A stretch of DNA of 64,000 bases from Anaerolineae bacterium (lineage in GTDB: Bacteria; Chloroflexota; Anaerolineae; Aggregatilineales; JAFGMM01): the NCBI GenBank assembly GCA_027494055.1, contig JAOSJO010000012.1, positions 1-64,000 of the forward strand. The letters run 5' to 3'. The notes beneath the pieces were generated by a model. That model was not told the DNA's origin, searched no databases, and saw only the letters and a list, made by a program, of their open reading frames with translations. Numbering within the stretch: position 1 is the first letter of the stretch; each line of letters begins with the position of its first letter. Positions 26,723 through 36,132 of this stretch are shown here, piece after piece. The position numbers and the translations under genes are program-made.

Positions 26723-27877
26723 TCAGGCCAGAAGCGCTTCGACTTGCTCTGCGAATCGCCTGGCGTAGCCCGCAATGGTGAAGTGTTCGCAGACGCGCGC
26801 CCGCCCCTGTCTCCCCATGCGCGCGCGCAGGTCGGGCCGGTCAAGGAGGTATAGGACCTTCTCGGCGATCAGGTCGGGGCGCTGCGGCGGCACAAGATAA
26901 CCGGTCTCGCCATCGACAACCGTCTCAGCCGGCCCCCCACATTGGTGCTGACAACCGGTCGCCCGCAGGCCATGCTCTCGATGTGCACCATGCCGAACGA
27001 CCTCGAACAGCGAGGCGCACACCATCACATCCGAGGCGGCGATGACCTGGCCGGCGTGCTCCCGGTACCCGGCGAACACGACCGCGCGTTTGAGCCGCGC
27101 GTCGTTCTCCACCAATTGTAACATGCGCTGGCGGTATTGTCTGTCAGCCGCGGTGCCGGCCATGTTTTCGCCGCCGAGGATGAAGCGCGCGTCCGGGCGC
27201 GCCGCCGCGATCAGCCGGGCCGCCGCGAAGAACGTCTCGTACCCTTTCACGTGCTGGAAGCGCGCCAGCATACTCACCACCGGCGCGTCGGGCGGGACGC
27301 CCAACTCAGCGCGCAGGGCAGCGCCCAGCGTGTCGGCCATGCCGGGATGGAACCGCTCAGGGTCGGTGCCGAGCCAGTGCACCGCGACGCGCTCCGGCGG
27401 CAACACCGGCGGCGCGCCCAGGAACCCGTCTTTTACAGCGTGCGAGATCGCGGTGATGCACGCAATCCGGCGGAAGAACGCCCGCTGCCAGCGCCTGGGC
27501 CGGAACCACCACCCCATGCACGTCCACATCACCGGCACGCCGGCGGCCTCAGCCGCAGGGAGGACGAACGGCAGGGAATGGTAGTCGGTGTGCGCCAGGT
27601 CGATGTCGTTGTCCTTGATGAGACGCGCCATCGCGCGCACGATGGGGAAGCGCGCCCACAGCGCGGGCACGAAGTACGCGCTCGCGCCGCGATAGGGCAG
27701 CGTGTGCGTCGTGACGCCCAGCGCGCGCGCCGCGCGTGGGTAGACGCCGTCACCGGGGGTGAGCAGACGCCGGCGGTAGCGTTCAGGATCAAGCGCGCCG
27801 AGCAGGTTGAGGATCGCGCTCTCGCCGCCGCCCAGGCCGGTATAGGTCGAGACAAAGAGCAGGTTACGCGGAACCAT
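26723..27877 (-). CDS. Family 4 (GT-B) glycosyltransferase
   Basis: About 385 residues. MVPRNLLFVSTYTGLGGGES carries the N-terminal Gly-rich loop; the C-terminal domain has VSMLARFQHVKGYETFF and GGPAETVVDGETGYLVPP. Between ~26933 and 27003 two compensating indels garble about 20 residues that should read like HIESMACGRPVVSTNVGG, the conserved E-x7-E area. Start codon 27877 overlaps the end of the NUDIX gene by 14 bases, so the two are coupled. Confidence 0.82.
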   Translation of the reverse strand: MVPRNLLFVSTYTGLGGGESAILNLLGALDPERYRRRLLTPGDGVYPRAARALGVTTHTLPYRGASAYFVPALWARFPIVRAMARLIKDNDIDLAHTDYHSLPFVLPAAEAAGVPVMWTCMGWWFRPRRWQRAFFRRIACITAISHAVKDGFLGAPPVLPPERVAVHWLGTDPERFHPGMADTLGAALRAELGVPPDAPVVSMLARFQHVKGYETFFAAARLIAAARPDARFILGGENMAGTAADRQYRQRMLQLVENDARLKRAVVFAGYREHAGQVIAASDVMVCASLFEVVRHGAHREHGLRATGCQHQCGGPAETVVDGETGYLVPPQRPDLIAEKVLYLLDRPDLRARMGRQGRARVCEHFTIAGYARRFAEQVEALLA

Positions 27878-28435
27878 CGCCGCCAAAGCACGCGCGCAGC
27901 GCCACCTGGTGACGCGGCGGCAGCGCCCCGCGCAGCACCGCCATGAACAGGCACACCGGAATCTGCGAGTCTTCCAGCGCGCCGCGCTCCAGCATCGCCA
28001 CCAGCGCGCCAAACGGCACGCGTGTCACCTCCACGCGCTCAAACTCGTCGAGCCGCTGCGCGACGGGCGTCAGGTCGGTCGCAAGGTGGTAATGGAGCAC
28101 GAAGTCAGAGAACCCCTGCAGACTGCGGAACGCCCCAGCGGCGCTATCGCCCCGGCAGCAAAGCCGGCTTCTTCGCGTAGCTCGCGGCGCGCCGCCTCCA
28201 GTGGCGTCTCGCCCGCCTCGACCGTGCCGCCGGGCAGCTCAAGCATCCACACGCCGAGGTGCGGGCGGTAGTTGCGGCACACGATCACGTCGTCACCGTC
28301 GAGGGGCAGCACGCACGCCGCGCCGGGGTGCCGCACCACGCTCCAGACGGTTTCCGCGCCGTCGGGCATGCGCACCGGCTCGCGCACCAGCGAGAACGTC
28401 CTGGCCTGGTAGACGGTCTGGTTGTGTTGTGTCAT
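27864..28435 (-). CDS. NUDIX hydrolase (ADP-ribose pyrophosphatase-like)
   Basis: About 190 residues with a complete Nudix box, GGTVEAGETPLEAARREL followed by REEAGF, near residue 68. Hydrolyses a nucleoside diphosphate linked to another group; the fold and LELPGG lead-in resemble ADP-ribose or sugar-nucleotide pyrophosphatases. A frame slip near 28125 divides it; DFVLHYHLATDLTP continues in the second frame. First gene of the glycosyltransferase operon, so it may act on sugar nucleotides. Confidence 0.85.
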
Positions 28436-28474
28436 GCGCGCGAGGATACCGCATAACGGCGCGCGCCGTCGAGT

Positions 28475-29486
28475 CTATCGCTTGGGGAGCCGGTAGCCCA
28501 GCCGGCGGAGGGCGTCTTCATCCTTGCGCCAGTTCTTGAGCACCTTGACCCAGAGGTCCAGGTAGACCTTCGTGCCGACCAGCGCCTCGATCTCAGCCCG
28601 CGCGTCCTTGCCGATGCGGCCCAGCATCCTGCCGCCGCTGCCGATGAGGATGCCTTTCTGCGACACGCGCTCGACGTAGACGGTCGCGGCGATGTACGTC
28701 ATGTTCTCGTGACGGCGCTTGAATTCCTCCACCACCACCGCGACCGAGTGCGGGACCTCCTCCTGCAGGCGGTACAGCGCCTTCTCGCGCACGATCTCGG
28801 CCACGATCTCGCGCACCGGCGCGTCGCTGAGCTGGTCCGCCGGATAATACCGCGGCCCTTCCGGGAGGGCGGCCACGATGCGCCGGAGCAGGTCGTCGCG
28901 GCCCTGCCCCGTCACAGCGGAGCCGGTCGTCCAGTCTGCGTCGGGGATCATGTCCTGGAAAGCGGCAACGTTCTCCGCCAGGTGCTTGATGTCCACCAGG
29001 TCGAGCTTGTTCATGGCGAGCAGCACCGGGACCTCCGGCGCGTGCTCCCTGAGCAGGTCGGCAATGCGCTGGTCCTCGTCTGTCGGCGGCTCGGTGAGGT
29101 CCACCACAAACAGGATCAGGTCGGCGTCGGCGAGCGCGCTCAAGGCCACCTGCACCATGAACTCACCCAGCTTGTGGGTCGGCTCGTGGATGCCGGGCGT
29201 ATCGACGAAGATGATCTGGTAGGCGTCGGTGGTGAGAATGCCAAGCTGGCGCAGGCGCGTGGTCTGCGGCTTGGGCGAGACAATGGCGACCTTCTCGCCC
29301 AGGTAGGCGTTCATCAGGGTGGACTTGCCGACGTTGGGCCGCCCGACGACGGCCACAAACCCGCTGCGATGGTCGGGCGGCAGCGCTTCCTCGTCCGGCA
29401 GGGTCGCGGCTTCGTCTTCGGCGGCCGGCCCGGCCTCCCGCTTCGATGTCTTCTCTTTCGTCCAGGAGAGACGGTTCTTCGCTCAC
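28475..29486 (-). CDS. era: GTPase Era
   Basis: Ribosome-assembly GTPase that binds 16S rRNA. G1 GRPNVGKST, G3 DTPGI, G4 NKLD, then a KH domain near the C-terminus (VERVSQKGILIGSGG). The natural start is GTG 29486, overlapping the ttuA stop, with GGAAG upstream; an extra A near 29450 shifts the frame, hiding an acidic N-terminal extension of ~50 residues. Without that correction only the shorter form from GTG 29356 is seen, which lacks an ordinary ribosome site. Total about 336 residues. Confidence 0.93.
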
Positions 29487-30456
29487 CGGGCTTCCATCTG
29501 GGTCTGCGGATGGGTCTGAGACGCAAGGCGCTCGCGCACGCGGTCCCAGGTGCGGCAGAACGTGCATTCACCGTCATTCGCGGTGGGCTGGCCGCACTTC
29601 GGGCAGCGCTTCAGCGTCACCTCCGACGCCGCCTGCGCAAAAGCGCCCTCTTCCTCCTTGGCGCGCAGGAAGCTTAGCACAAACTGGAGCTTTGCGCCGG
29701 GCCGGTCGGCCTCCAGTTGGTTGAGCAGGCCTTTGTAGTAGATGCTGGTCGCGCCGACAGCGTAAGGGCACTCGTCGTAAACGTAGTCGATGCCGCACAC
29801 CAGCGCATACGCCGCCGTCTCGCGCTCGTAGAAGCGGAAGAAGGGCTTGACCTTGCGCACCAGCCCGTCGTCTGACGCCGGCAGCACCGGGTGCTGGCGC
29901 GCCAGGTAGCCCACCTGCCACGAGAGCGTGTTGCCCATCAGCGTCGCGGCTTCGTCGTCGAGGTTGTGGCCGGTGGCAAGCACGTCATAGCCGCCGTCGT
30001 GCGCCACGCGGTTCATGATGTGGCGGCGCGACATCCCGCAGATGGAGCAGGGCCGGCCCTGCCCGCGCCGGGTGAGCTGCGCCGCCAGCGGGATCGGCGC
30101 GCCAAGCTCCTGGGGCACGTCCACGACGGTCAGCCGCGCGCCGGGCCGCGCCGCGATGAATGCCTCGATCTTCTCCAGCGACTGGTCGGAGTAGCGCACG
30201 CCGCCGTCGATGCCGAGCTTGATGTAAAGGCCGTCGGCCTGGTAGCCAAGCGCGACGAGCACATCCCACAGCGCGAGGCTGTCCTTGCCGCCGGAGACGG
30301 CAACGAGCACCGCGCGTCGGGCGTGAACATATCGTACTTCTTGATGAACCGCGCGGTCTGCTCGCGCACCCACTCCGGGAAGTGGTCGCTGCAGAGCGCC
30401 AGTTTGTGCTGGCGCATGTTAATCACGGCGGTTTGGCCGCACTTACGACATTTCAT
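29483..30456 (-). CDS. ttuA: tRNA 2-thiolation enzyme, TtuA/TtcA-like (TIGR00269 type)
   Basis: Sulfurtransferase that activates tRNA uridine by adenylation. N-terminal zinc finger (MKCRKCGQTAVINMR), PP-loop AVSGGKDSLALWD, Fe-S cysteines (CSICG and a distal CPY), and a C-terminal zinc ribbon (CPKCGQ...CTFC). Two zinc fingers and the adjacent ubiquitin-like gene favour TtuA over TtcA. A missing base near 30315 breaks the frame between DMFTPDAR and VLVAVSGG. Corrected length ~324. In Thermus, TtuA with TtuB makes s2T54, which stabilises tRNA at high temperature. Confidence 0.85.
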
Positions 30457-30480
30457 GACGTTTCTCGCTGGCCGTTGAGA

Positions 30481-30675
30481 TCAACCGCCGGAGATGACGG
30501 CGACGAGCTTGATGCGGTCGCCCTCTTTGAGGACGACATCTTCGGTGATGAGCTTGCCGTCGCGCACCGGCAGGACGGCCTCTGGCTGGAGGCCGCATTT
30601 TCGGATGGCGTCGCGCACCGTCATTCCGGGGCGCACCTCATACTGCTGGTCACGGAAGGTTATGCTTACGGTCAT
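30481..30675 (-). CDS. ttuB: ThiS/MoaD-like sulfur carrier (TtuB-like)
   Basis: 64 residues of beta-grasp fold ending in GG (VAVISGG), the C-terminus that becomes a thiocarboxylate. Includes YEVRPGMTVRDAIRKCG and LKEGDRIKLV. Lies directly upstream of ttuA, so it is probably the sulfur donor for tRNA thiolation rather than for thiamine or molybdopterin. Start at ATG 30675; there is no ribosome site, but a strong promoter ends seven bases before the ATG, implying leaderless translation. Confidence 0.85.
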   Translation of the reverse strand: MTVSITFRDQQYEVRPGMTVRDAIRKCGLQPEAVLPVRDGKLITEDVVLKEGDRIKLVAVISGG

Positions 30676-30682
30676 AAGAAAA

Positions 30683-30711
30683 ATTGTAACCCGCGCGGCA
30701 GGTTCGGTCAA
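30683..30711 (-). promoter_or_regulatory. Promoter of ttuB-ttuA-era
   Basis: On the minus strand TTGACC (30711-30706), 17-base spacer, TACAAT (30688-30683). The -10 box is seven bases from the ttuB ATG, so transcription should start at or next to the A of ATG. Confidence 0.75.
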
Positions 30712-30760
30712 GGCGAAGGGCGCTTCGCGGGCGGAGGCCTTCGCGGGGGAAGGCGCGCCC

Positions 30761-30788
30761 TTGACATGCATTTTGCCGGTGGTAAACT
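30761..30788 (+). promoter_or_regulatory. Promoter of tRNA-Arg
   Basis: TTGACA (30761-30766), 16-base spacer, TAAACT (30783-30788), about 15 bases before the mature tRNA 5' end. Confidence 0.6.
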
Positions 30789-30803
30789 GAGCGTAATCCG
30801 CAC

Positions 30804-30875
30804 GCCGCCGTAGCTCAAAGGATAGAGCAGGGGTCTTCTAAGCCCAAGGTTGGGGGTTCGAATCCTCCGGCGGCG
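30804..30875 (+). tRNA. tRNA-Arg (anticodon UCU)
   Basis: Acceptor strands GCCGCCG (30804-30810) and CGGCGGC (30868-30874) pair fully; D arm GCTC/GAGC; anticodon loop CTTCTAA gives UCU; T loop TTCGAAT. The 3' strand of the T stem is one base short (CCTC where CCCTC is needed for five pairs plus a 7-bp acceptor), most likely a homopolymer error. CCA is not encoded. Reads arginine AGA codons, rare in this GC-rich genome. Confidence 0.9.
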
Positions 30876-30925
30876 CTTTCACGTATATTGCGGCAATTTG
30901 ACTTGCTGGACGAACCCGTTTGACC

Positions 30926-32029
30926 TCATACGTACTCTTCATCAAGCGACTCCGCCACCTCATCAAGAAAACTCGGGCGGAGATACGCAAGAAGATTGCC
31001 AACTTGACTCAATTTCTCTTTGAGCGACGAGTACGGAATGAACTGGCAGATGTTGCGCAAGGGCGTCTTCAGTTTCGAGAACGTTGGCCGGTTCACTTCG
31101 GTATACACCTTGTCCCGGCGTTCGTCCGGGGCTACGATGTAGAGCCTGATGTTGATGTTTGGCTGCATTGATACCAGGTCCGACATTCTCAGCAGCCCAG
31201 AGTGTATCGATGTTGTGTGCTCAACTTCGAAAGCGGCAACAATCGCGCTCCCATCCAGCCACAGTACATCTATCAACTCAATAGTCCGATTGGTGGCCTC
31301 GTCAAATTGCGTGGGCAGTGAGTCTCGGAGTCTGGGAATTTCCTGAAAAGCCCGCCCCCGAAAGGCTTTGCCTCGGTCGTTGCGTGCAACCCAAACCTCA
31401 AGCCCCATCTTGCTGCCAAGATCAAGCAGTAACCACTGAATCTCCTCATGAGTTACCTGCACGTCCTTTTCCGCTGGCTCGAGTTCGGTGGATGTGGGTT
31501 CTTCGGCACTCTCCGGAACGGTCACCGTGCCCGACTTGGTTTCATAGACTGGAACCCTGCGCTCCAGCTTCTTCGGGTCAAAGTCACGGAACACGGGATT
31601 CCGGTGTGCGTCTTCAAGCGCTGCGATGATGACGTTGGCGTCTTCAGGTTTCTCTTCGGTCGGTGATCCTCTAAAATGACCGGACCAGGCGTGCGGACTC
31701 TTCAGATTCTGGAAATAAGAGAGTTCCGCACTCAACGATGTCACAGGCACGCCATGTTCCGGGCGGAGTGACAGCACAACTCTAACCGGTACACGAGCAG
31801 GAAAGACTGCTTCGCCCCAGATTGGTTCGCTGTCCTGGAAGGGAACGCCCGTGACCTCCAGTTTGCCGATGAAGCGAGAAAGCCCTGTCAGGTAGCAGAG
31901 GAGAATGTCTCCTCGTTTCATGCGCTGCACGGTACGCCAGCGGCTTGCCCGAAAGCCGCTTATGTCACCTCCAGCCTTCAAGAACTCCTGCCAGGTGTTC
32001 CAGGTGAACAGATCGATCCAGTACCTCAT
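30926..32029 (-). CDS. EVE domain protein with C-terminal PD-(D/E)XK-like domain
   Basis: 367 residues. Residues 1-140 are an EVE (PUA-like) domain: MRYWIDLFTWNTWQEF, RMKRGDILLCYLTGLSRFIG; this fold reads modified bases in DNA or RNA. After a linker, residues ~240-340 hold a nuclease-like core, IDVLWLDGSAIVAAFEVEHT, with D...E-x-E arrangement, then LRMSDL and LYIVAPDERRDKV. Inferred role: a modification-dependent restriction factor. ATG 32029 follows GGGGGCG. Base composition is clearly less GC-rich than both neighbours and it abuts a tRNA gene, so it looks acquired. Nuclease activity is inferred, not shown. Confidence 0.78.
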   Translation of the reverse strand: MRYWIDLFTWNTWQEFLKAGGDISGFRASRWRTVQRMKRGDILLCYLTGLSRFIGKLEVTGVPFQDSEPIWGEAVFPARVPVRVVLSLRPEHGVPVTSLSAELSYFQNLKSPHAWSGHFRGSPTEEKPEDANVIIAALEDAHRNPVFRDFDPKKLERRVPVYETKSGTVTVPESAEEPTSTELEPAEKDVQVTHEEIQWLLLDLGSKMGLEVWVARNDRGKAFRGRAFQEIPRLRDSLPTQFDEATNRTIELIDVLWLDGSAIVAAFEVEHTTSIHSGLLRMSDLVSMQPNINIRLYIVAPDERRDKVYTEVNRPTFSKLKTPLRNICQFIPYSSLKEKLSQVGNLLAYLRPSFLDEVAESLDEEYV

Positions 32030-32182
32030 ATTCGCCCCCGCGAGCGCTGCAATTGATACAACTTGCATCATAGCCCGGCAAGCGCTCGAACGCAACCGGG
32101 GGGTGTACGACAAGAAGAATAGGTACCTTTCTTTCGCAAGCAGCACACGGACGCCGGACTGATGTGGCGCGCCGCGCCCCTC

Positions 32183-33653
32183 CTACACCCCCTCCACAAG
32201 CGCGTCGCCCAGGCGCACCACCTCCCGCACCAGGAGGTCGAAGTCCTCACGCCGGCTGCGGTGGTTCGAGATCGCCACGCGGATCGCGAACCGCCCGCGC
32301 AGCGTCGTGCTCGACGGCGCGGCGACGCCGCTCTCGTGCAGCCGGATCAGGAGTTCGTTGTTGAGCGCGTTGAGCTGCGCGTCGTCCAGCCGGCCATCGC
32401 GATACCGGAAGCACACGATGTTGAGCGCCACCGGGGCCAGGCATTCCAGCGCCGGTGTGGCGTCGACCAGGCTTTCCAGGTAGCGCGCCTGCGCGACGTT
32501 CTGCTCGACCAGCCGGGCATACGTCTCGATGCCGTAAGTCTGCATCGACATCCACGCCTTCAGCGCGCGGAACCCGCGCGAAAGCTGGACGCCGTACTCC
32601 CCGAACCAGAGCGAACCCGCAGCGAGGCCGCGGTCGCCGTGCGCGAGGTACTCCGGCGTCAGCGCAAACGCGCGGCGGTGGCTCGCCTCGCTCCGTACCA
32701 GCGCGCAGCCGATCTCGTAGGGCATGTACATCCACTTGTGCAGGTCGAACGCCAGTGAGTCCGCGCGCTCCATGCCGGCGACCAGGCCGCGCAGCGCCGG
32801 CGAAAGCGCCGCCAGCGCGCCGAACGCGCCATCGACGTGATACCACAGCCCCTCCTGCGCGCACAGGTCGGCGAGCGCGTCCAGATCGTCAACCGCGCCC
32901 GTGTTCACCGTGCCGGCGCACCCGACCACACAGATCGGCTGGTGGCCGGCCTCCCGGTCGGCGCGGATGGCCTGCGCCATCGCCGCGACATCCACGCGGA
33001 AGGCGTCGTCCACCGGTATCAGGCGCAGCGACTCGCTGCCGAGGCCGAGCAGCTCCACCGCCTTCTGCACCGAACTGTGCGCCTCCTGCGAGGCGTAGAC
33101 GGTCAGCCGGCGGGGCGCAGCGTGCAGGCCCTCCCGGCGCACGTCGAAGCCGGCCCGGTCGTTGAGCGCGCACGTCAGCCCGATCAGGTTCGCCATTGAG
33201 CCGCCGCTCACCAGCAGCCCGCTCGCCGCCTCCGGGTAGCCGAGCATCGCCTTGCACCAGTCCACCACCTGCTTCTCGACGTAGTTGGCGACGTGGTCCG
33301 CGCCGCCGAGGTTGGGGGTTCATCGCCGCGGCGAGCATCTCCGCCAGCACGCCCAGCGGCGTGCCGGTGCCGATCACCCACCCCCAGAAGCGCGGGTGGA
33401 TGTTGCCCATCGGGTGCGGCAAGACGTTGTCCAGGAAGTCCTGGTACACCGCCTCGGCGGCGCGCGGTTCGCGCGGGAGCGGCTGCGCCAGGTGCGCCCT
33501 GGCTGCCTCCGGGACCGGCTGCCACACCGGGCGCTCGCGCACCGTCTCCAGGTAGGTCATGATGTCGTCCACCATGCGCCGGCCGAGCGCACGCAGCGCG
33601 TCCCAATCCTCAGGGTCGAGCGAAATTTCCGCAGTGACAGACAAGGCATCCAT
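32183..33653 (-). CDS. PLP-dependent decarboxylase (group II, aromatic amino-acid type)
   Basis: About 490 residues. Begins with the helical N-terminal segment, then HPRFWGWVIGTGTPLG, GLLVSGGSMANLIGL, the His in ASQEAHSSVQKA stacking on PLP, HVDGAFG with the PLP-binding Asp, and the Schiff-base Lys in AFDLHKWMYMPYEIG. Resembles L-DOPA/tryptophan/phenylacetaldehyde-type decarboxylases; substrate unclear. One C is missing from a run near 33318, between AAMNP and NLGGADHVANYVE. Stands alone. Confidence 0.88.
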
Positions 33654-33771
33654 GTGCAGGTTTCTCCTTGTTGTAGATGAAAAGGGTGATTATCCTCAGA
33701 AAATGGCGGCGAAACAAATGTCCACTCCCCTTGTACCACACGCCGATTTGCCACTTTGTGTTTTTCGTAGC

Positions 33772-33848
33772 CCGCCGACTGAAGTCGGCGGCCAATCGCA
33801 GATCAGCGCCGACAGGGTTACGAATTCGCCCGCGACTTCAGTCGCGGG
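33772..33848. repeat. Pair of REP-like palindromes in opposite orientation
   Basis: CCGCCGACT-GA-AGTCGGCGG (33772-33791) and CCCGCGACT-TC-AGTCGCGGG (33829-33848). The centres are reverse complements, so the pair is inverted, like a BIME. They occupy the 33654-33909 intergenic gap, in which I see no gene. Confidence 0.75.
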
Positions 33849-33909
33849 AACCATAAGGCGAAGAGATACCAGGACAATGCCCGGAGTCCAGGGGCGGCCG
33901 CCCGCCCCG

Positions 33910-34891
33910 CTATGGCGCCGCTGCGTCCTCCTCGGCGTACCGCAGGCGCGCGCTATCGAAGTAGAGATCGTTGTGCTTGAGCGGCCACAGCGCCCGCCCG
34001 CGCAGGAACACCGTCACCCGGTCGCCGATTGCGGTAGCCTCTACCGGTCCAACAAAGCCGTAAAGATCGTAGTGCTGCGTCGGCGCGGACCAGATCACGT
34101 TGTCGCTGCGCCAGTTCTGCCCGCCGGTCGGGTCGATGCCCACCCAGAAGGCGATGTTGTCCCGGTCGTCCTGCGTCACCAGGTCGCTGCTGTGGGCGTC
34201 GTCCTGCCCGCTCGACCAGGCGTGCGCGAAGGCGGTCAGCGCGACGCGCCGGCCCGGCGTCACGCGCACCGTCTGCATCAGGCCCGCGTCCAGCACGCGG
34301 TAGACGGCGAACGCCTGGAAGGCGCTCTCTCCGGCGTAGATGCGCGGCGGGTCCAGATAGGGCGGCTCCGCGCGGATCACGCGCGTCTCCGGGCGGGAGT
34401 AGCCCACGTCGTTGCGCGGGTCATGCGTCGCCCAGCCCTCGTACCAGAAGACGGTCCAGTGCTCAGGCGCCTTGATCTCCGGCAGCCCCTGCTCGTACTG
34501 CGCGCCCTCGAACCCGCCGTTGAGCAGCAGGTTGTCCTCGTCTTCGGGCGCGGGCGTCGGCGTCGCCGCCGCCGTGACCAGGGGACCGGGCGTGCCGGGC
34601 GGGTCTTGCGCGGCGCGCCCGGCGCGCGTCGGCGATGCGCCCACCACCGGCTGCGGCGCGAGCGTCGCCACCGTGCCGGAAAGCGGTATCAACGTCGGCG
34701 CGGTCTCGCGGATGGACGGCGGGGCGTCGCTGACTTCGGGCGCGGCGTCGGGCGGCGGCGTCGCCGTCACCACCGTGACCTGCGGCGCGCACGTGGGGCA
34801 GACCTCCGGAGTCGTGGTAACGATGCGCACTGTCTGCACACAACCCGCCGACAAACAACAACACGACCAGGAATACCGTTGCTTTTCGCAT
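33910..34891 (-). CDS. Secreted lipoprotein, uncharacterised
   Basis: About 327 residues. The start MRKATVFLVVLL is followed, after removing one T near 34850, by lipobox LSAGC, so the protein is probably lipid-anchored on the outer face. A Pro/Thr-rich low-complexity linker (to ~residue 115) leads to a domain beginning NLLLNGGFEGAQYEQG, a pattern of carbohydrate-binding-like beta-sandwich modules. No catalytic motif seen. 14 bp downstream of the next membrane-anchored protein and probably co-transcribed with it. Confidence 0.65.
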
Positions 34892-34905
34892 TTTGCCTCT
34901 GGCCC

Positions 34906-36087
34906 TCAGGCCCTATCCTTCAGCGGTTTCCGTCTCTGCCGGGCCGGCCGGGGACCCCCAGGGTCGGCCCCACCGACAAGCGGCGTCGGGATTGACCCCT
35001 CGGCAGGGAGCGGCGTGAACGTGTTCAGGACCTCGATGGCCGCCTGCGCGCGCTGCTGTGCCGCCTCGTTGAGGGGATCGTCCGCGCCGCGCGGGAGGCG
35101 CAGGTCCACGCGGTACACCGCGTCGTTGGCGTTGATGAGCAGCAGCAGGCCGCGCCGGCTCTCGCCGCCGCTGCCGGGGTAGGAGAACGAGACCAGGTAC
35201 CCCTCGCCGAGCCGGCGCTCCGCCAGCGCGACCGAGCTGGCCTCCGCCTCCGGCTCAAGCGCCTCCAGCCATGCGCGCGCGCCCTCCTCGGTGCGGACTG
35301 TGGTGCCGGGCTGCACCAGGACGGCCATCTCCGCCTGCCAGTTGGTCAGGGCGTCCGCAAAGCGCCGCGCGCCGTCGCCGCCCGTGCCGAGGTTTGCCCA
35401 ACCCGCCGGGCGCTTGAACGTGTACCAGCGCGTCTCATCCGTATAGGACTCCCAATCGCTCGGCACAGGGACCGCGTCCGGGAAGACGTGGTAGGTCGGC
35501 AGCACGGCCTCTTCCAGGTACGCGAGCAGCGCCGGATAGCTCGCCGGCACCACGACGCGCAACACCCAGATCAGGTTTTCGCGCGGGCTGGCCCACTCGC
35601 GCGCGATGTAGGCCTCCCCGTCCAGTTCGACATCGAAGTCAATCGTCATCGGGTCGCTGTCCGGGTCGCGCGCGACCACGGTGTAGGCGTCGTAGTTGCT
35701 GAATCCCTGGCTGAACTCAGTCTGCACCTGGTCGAGGAACTCGTCCTCGGTGACCGGCGCGTCGTACAGCAGGACAAAAGCGTGCACGACCGCTCTCAGG
35801 CCCCCGCTGACCCAGCCGGCGCTCGCGACGGCGGCATCGCTCACCTCGTCCAGCGCCCAGCCAAGCGGCGGGGTGATCTCGAAGTAACCTGAGGGGTGCC
35901 GGTACACCGCGCCGAGTGGCACGTCTGGCGTGCCTTCGGGCGCGGCGAACGTGGGCTGGCTCGGCGCTTCGCCGGGGTCGCCAGGCCCCGGCGCGAAGAT
36001 CAGCCCCGAACCGCCAATCGCCATCACGACGACCATGACAATGGCGAAGAACGTGTACATCTGTCTCGATGTCAACCGAATGCGCAT
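34906..36087 (-). CDS. Membrane-anchored extracytoplasmic protein, uncharacterised
   Basis: 393 residues: short cytoplasmic start, one hydrophobic helix (YTFFAIVMVVVMAIGGSG), Pro-rich linker, then two similar halves each opening with a PSGYFEITPP/ETRWYTFKRPAGW-like segment, suggesting an internal duplication of a PsbP/Mog1-like or lipoprotein-type alpha/beta domain. Frame intact. Lies between the receiver/kinase gene and the lipoprotein gene, same strand. Function unknown. Confidence 0.6.
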   Translation of the reverse strand: MRIRLTSRQMYTFFAIVMVVVMAIGGSGLIFAPGPGDPGEAPSQPTFAAPEGTPDVPLGAVYRHPSGYFEITPPLGWALDEVSDAAVASAGWVSGGLRAVVHAFVLLYDAPVTEDEFLDQVQTEFSQGFSNYDAYTVVARDPDSDPMTIDFDVELDGEAYIAREWASPRENLIWVLRVVVPASYPALLAYLEEAVLPTYHVFPDAVPVPSDWESYTDETRWYTFKRPAGWANLGTGGDGARRFADALTNWQAEMAVLVQPGTTVRTEEGARAWLEALEPEAEASSVALAERRLGEGYLVSFSYPGSGGESRRGLLLLINANDAVYRVDLRLPRGADDPLNEAAQQRAQAAIEVLNTFTPLPAEGSIPTPLVGGADPGGPRPARQRRKPLKDRA

Positions 36088-36132
36088 CTATCGCTCCGTT
36101 GTAGGGTCGGTTACGCCGGGGTATGGGCAGGA

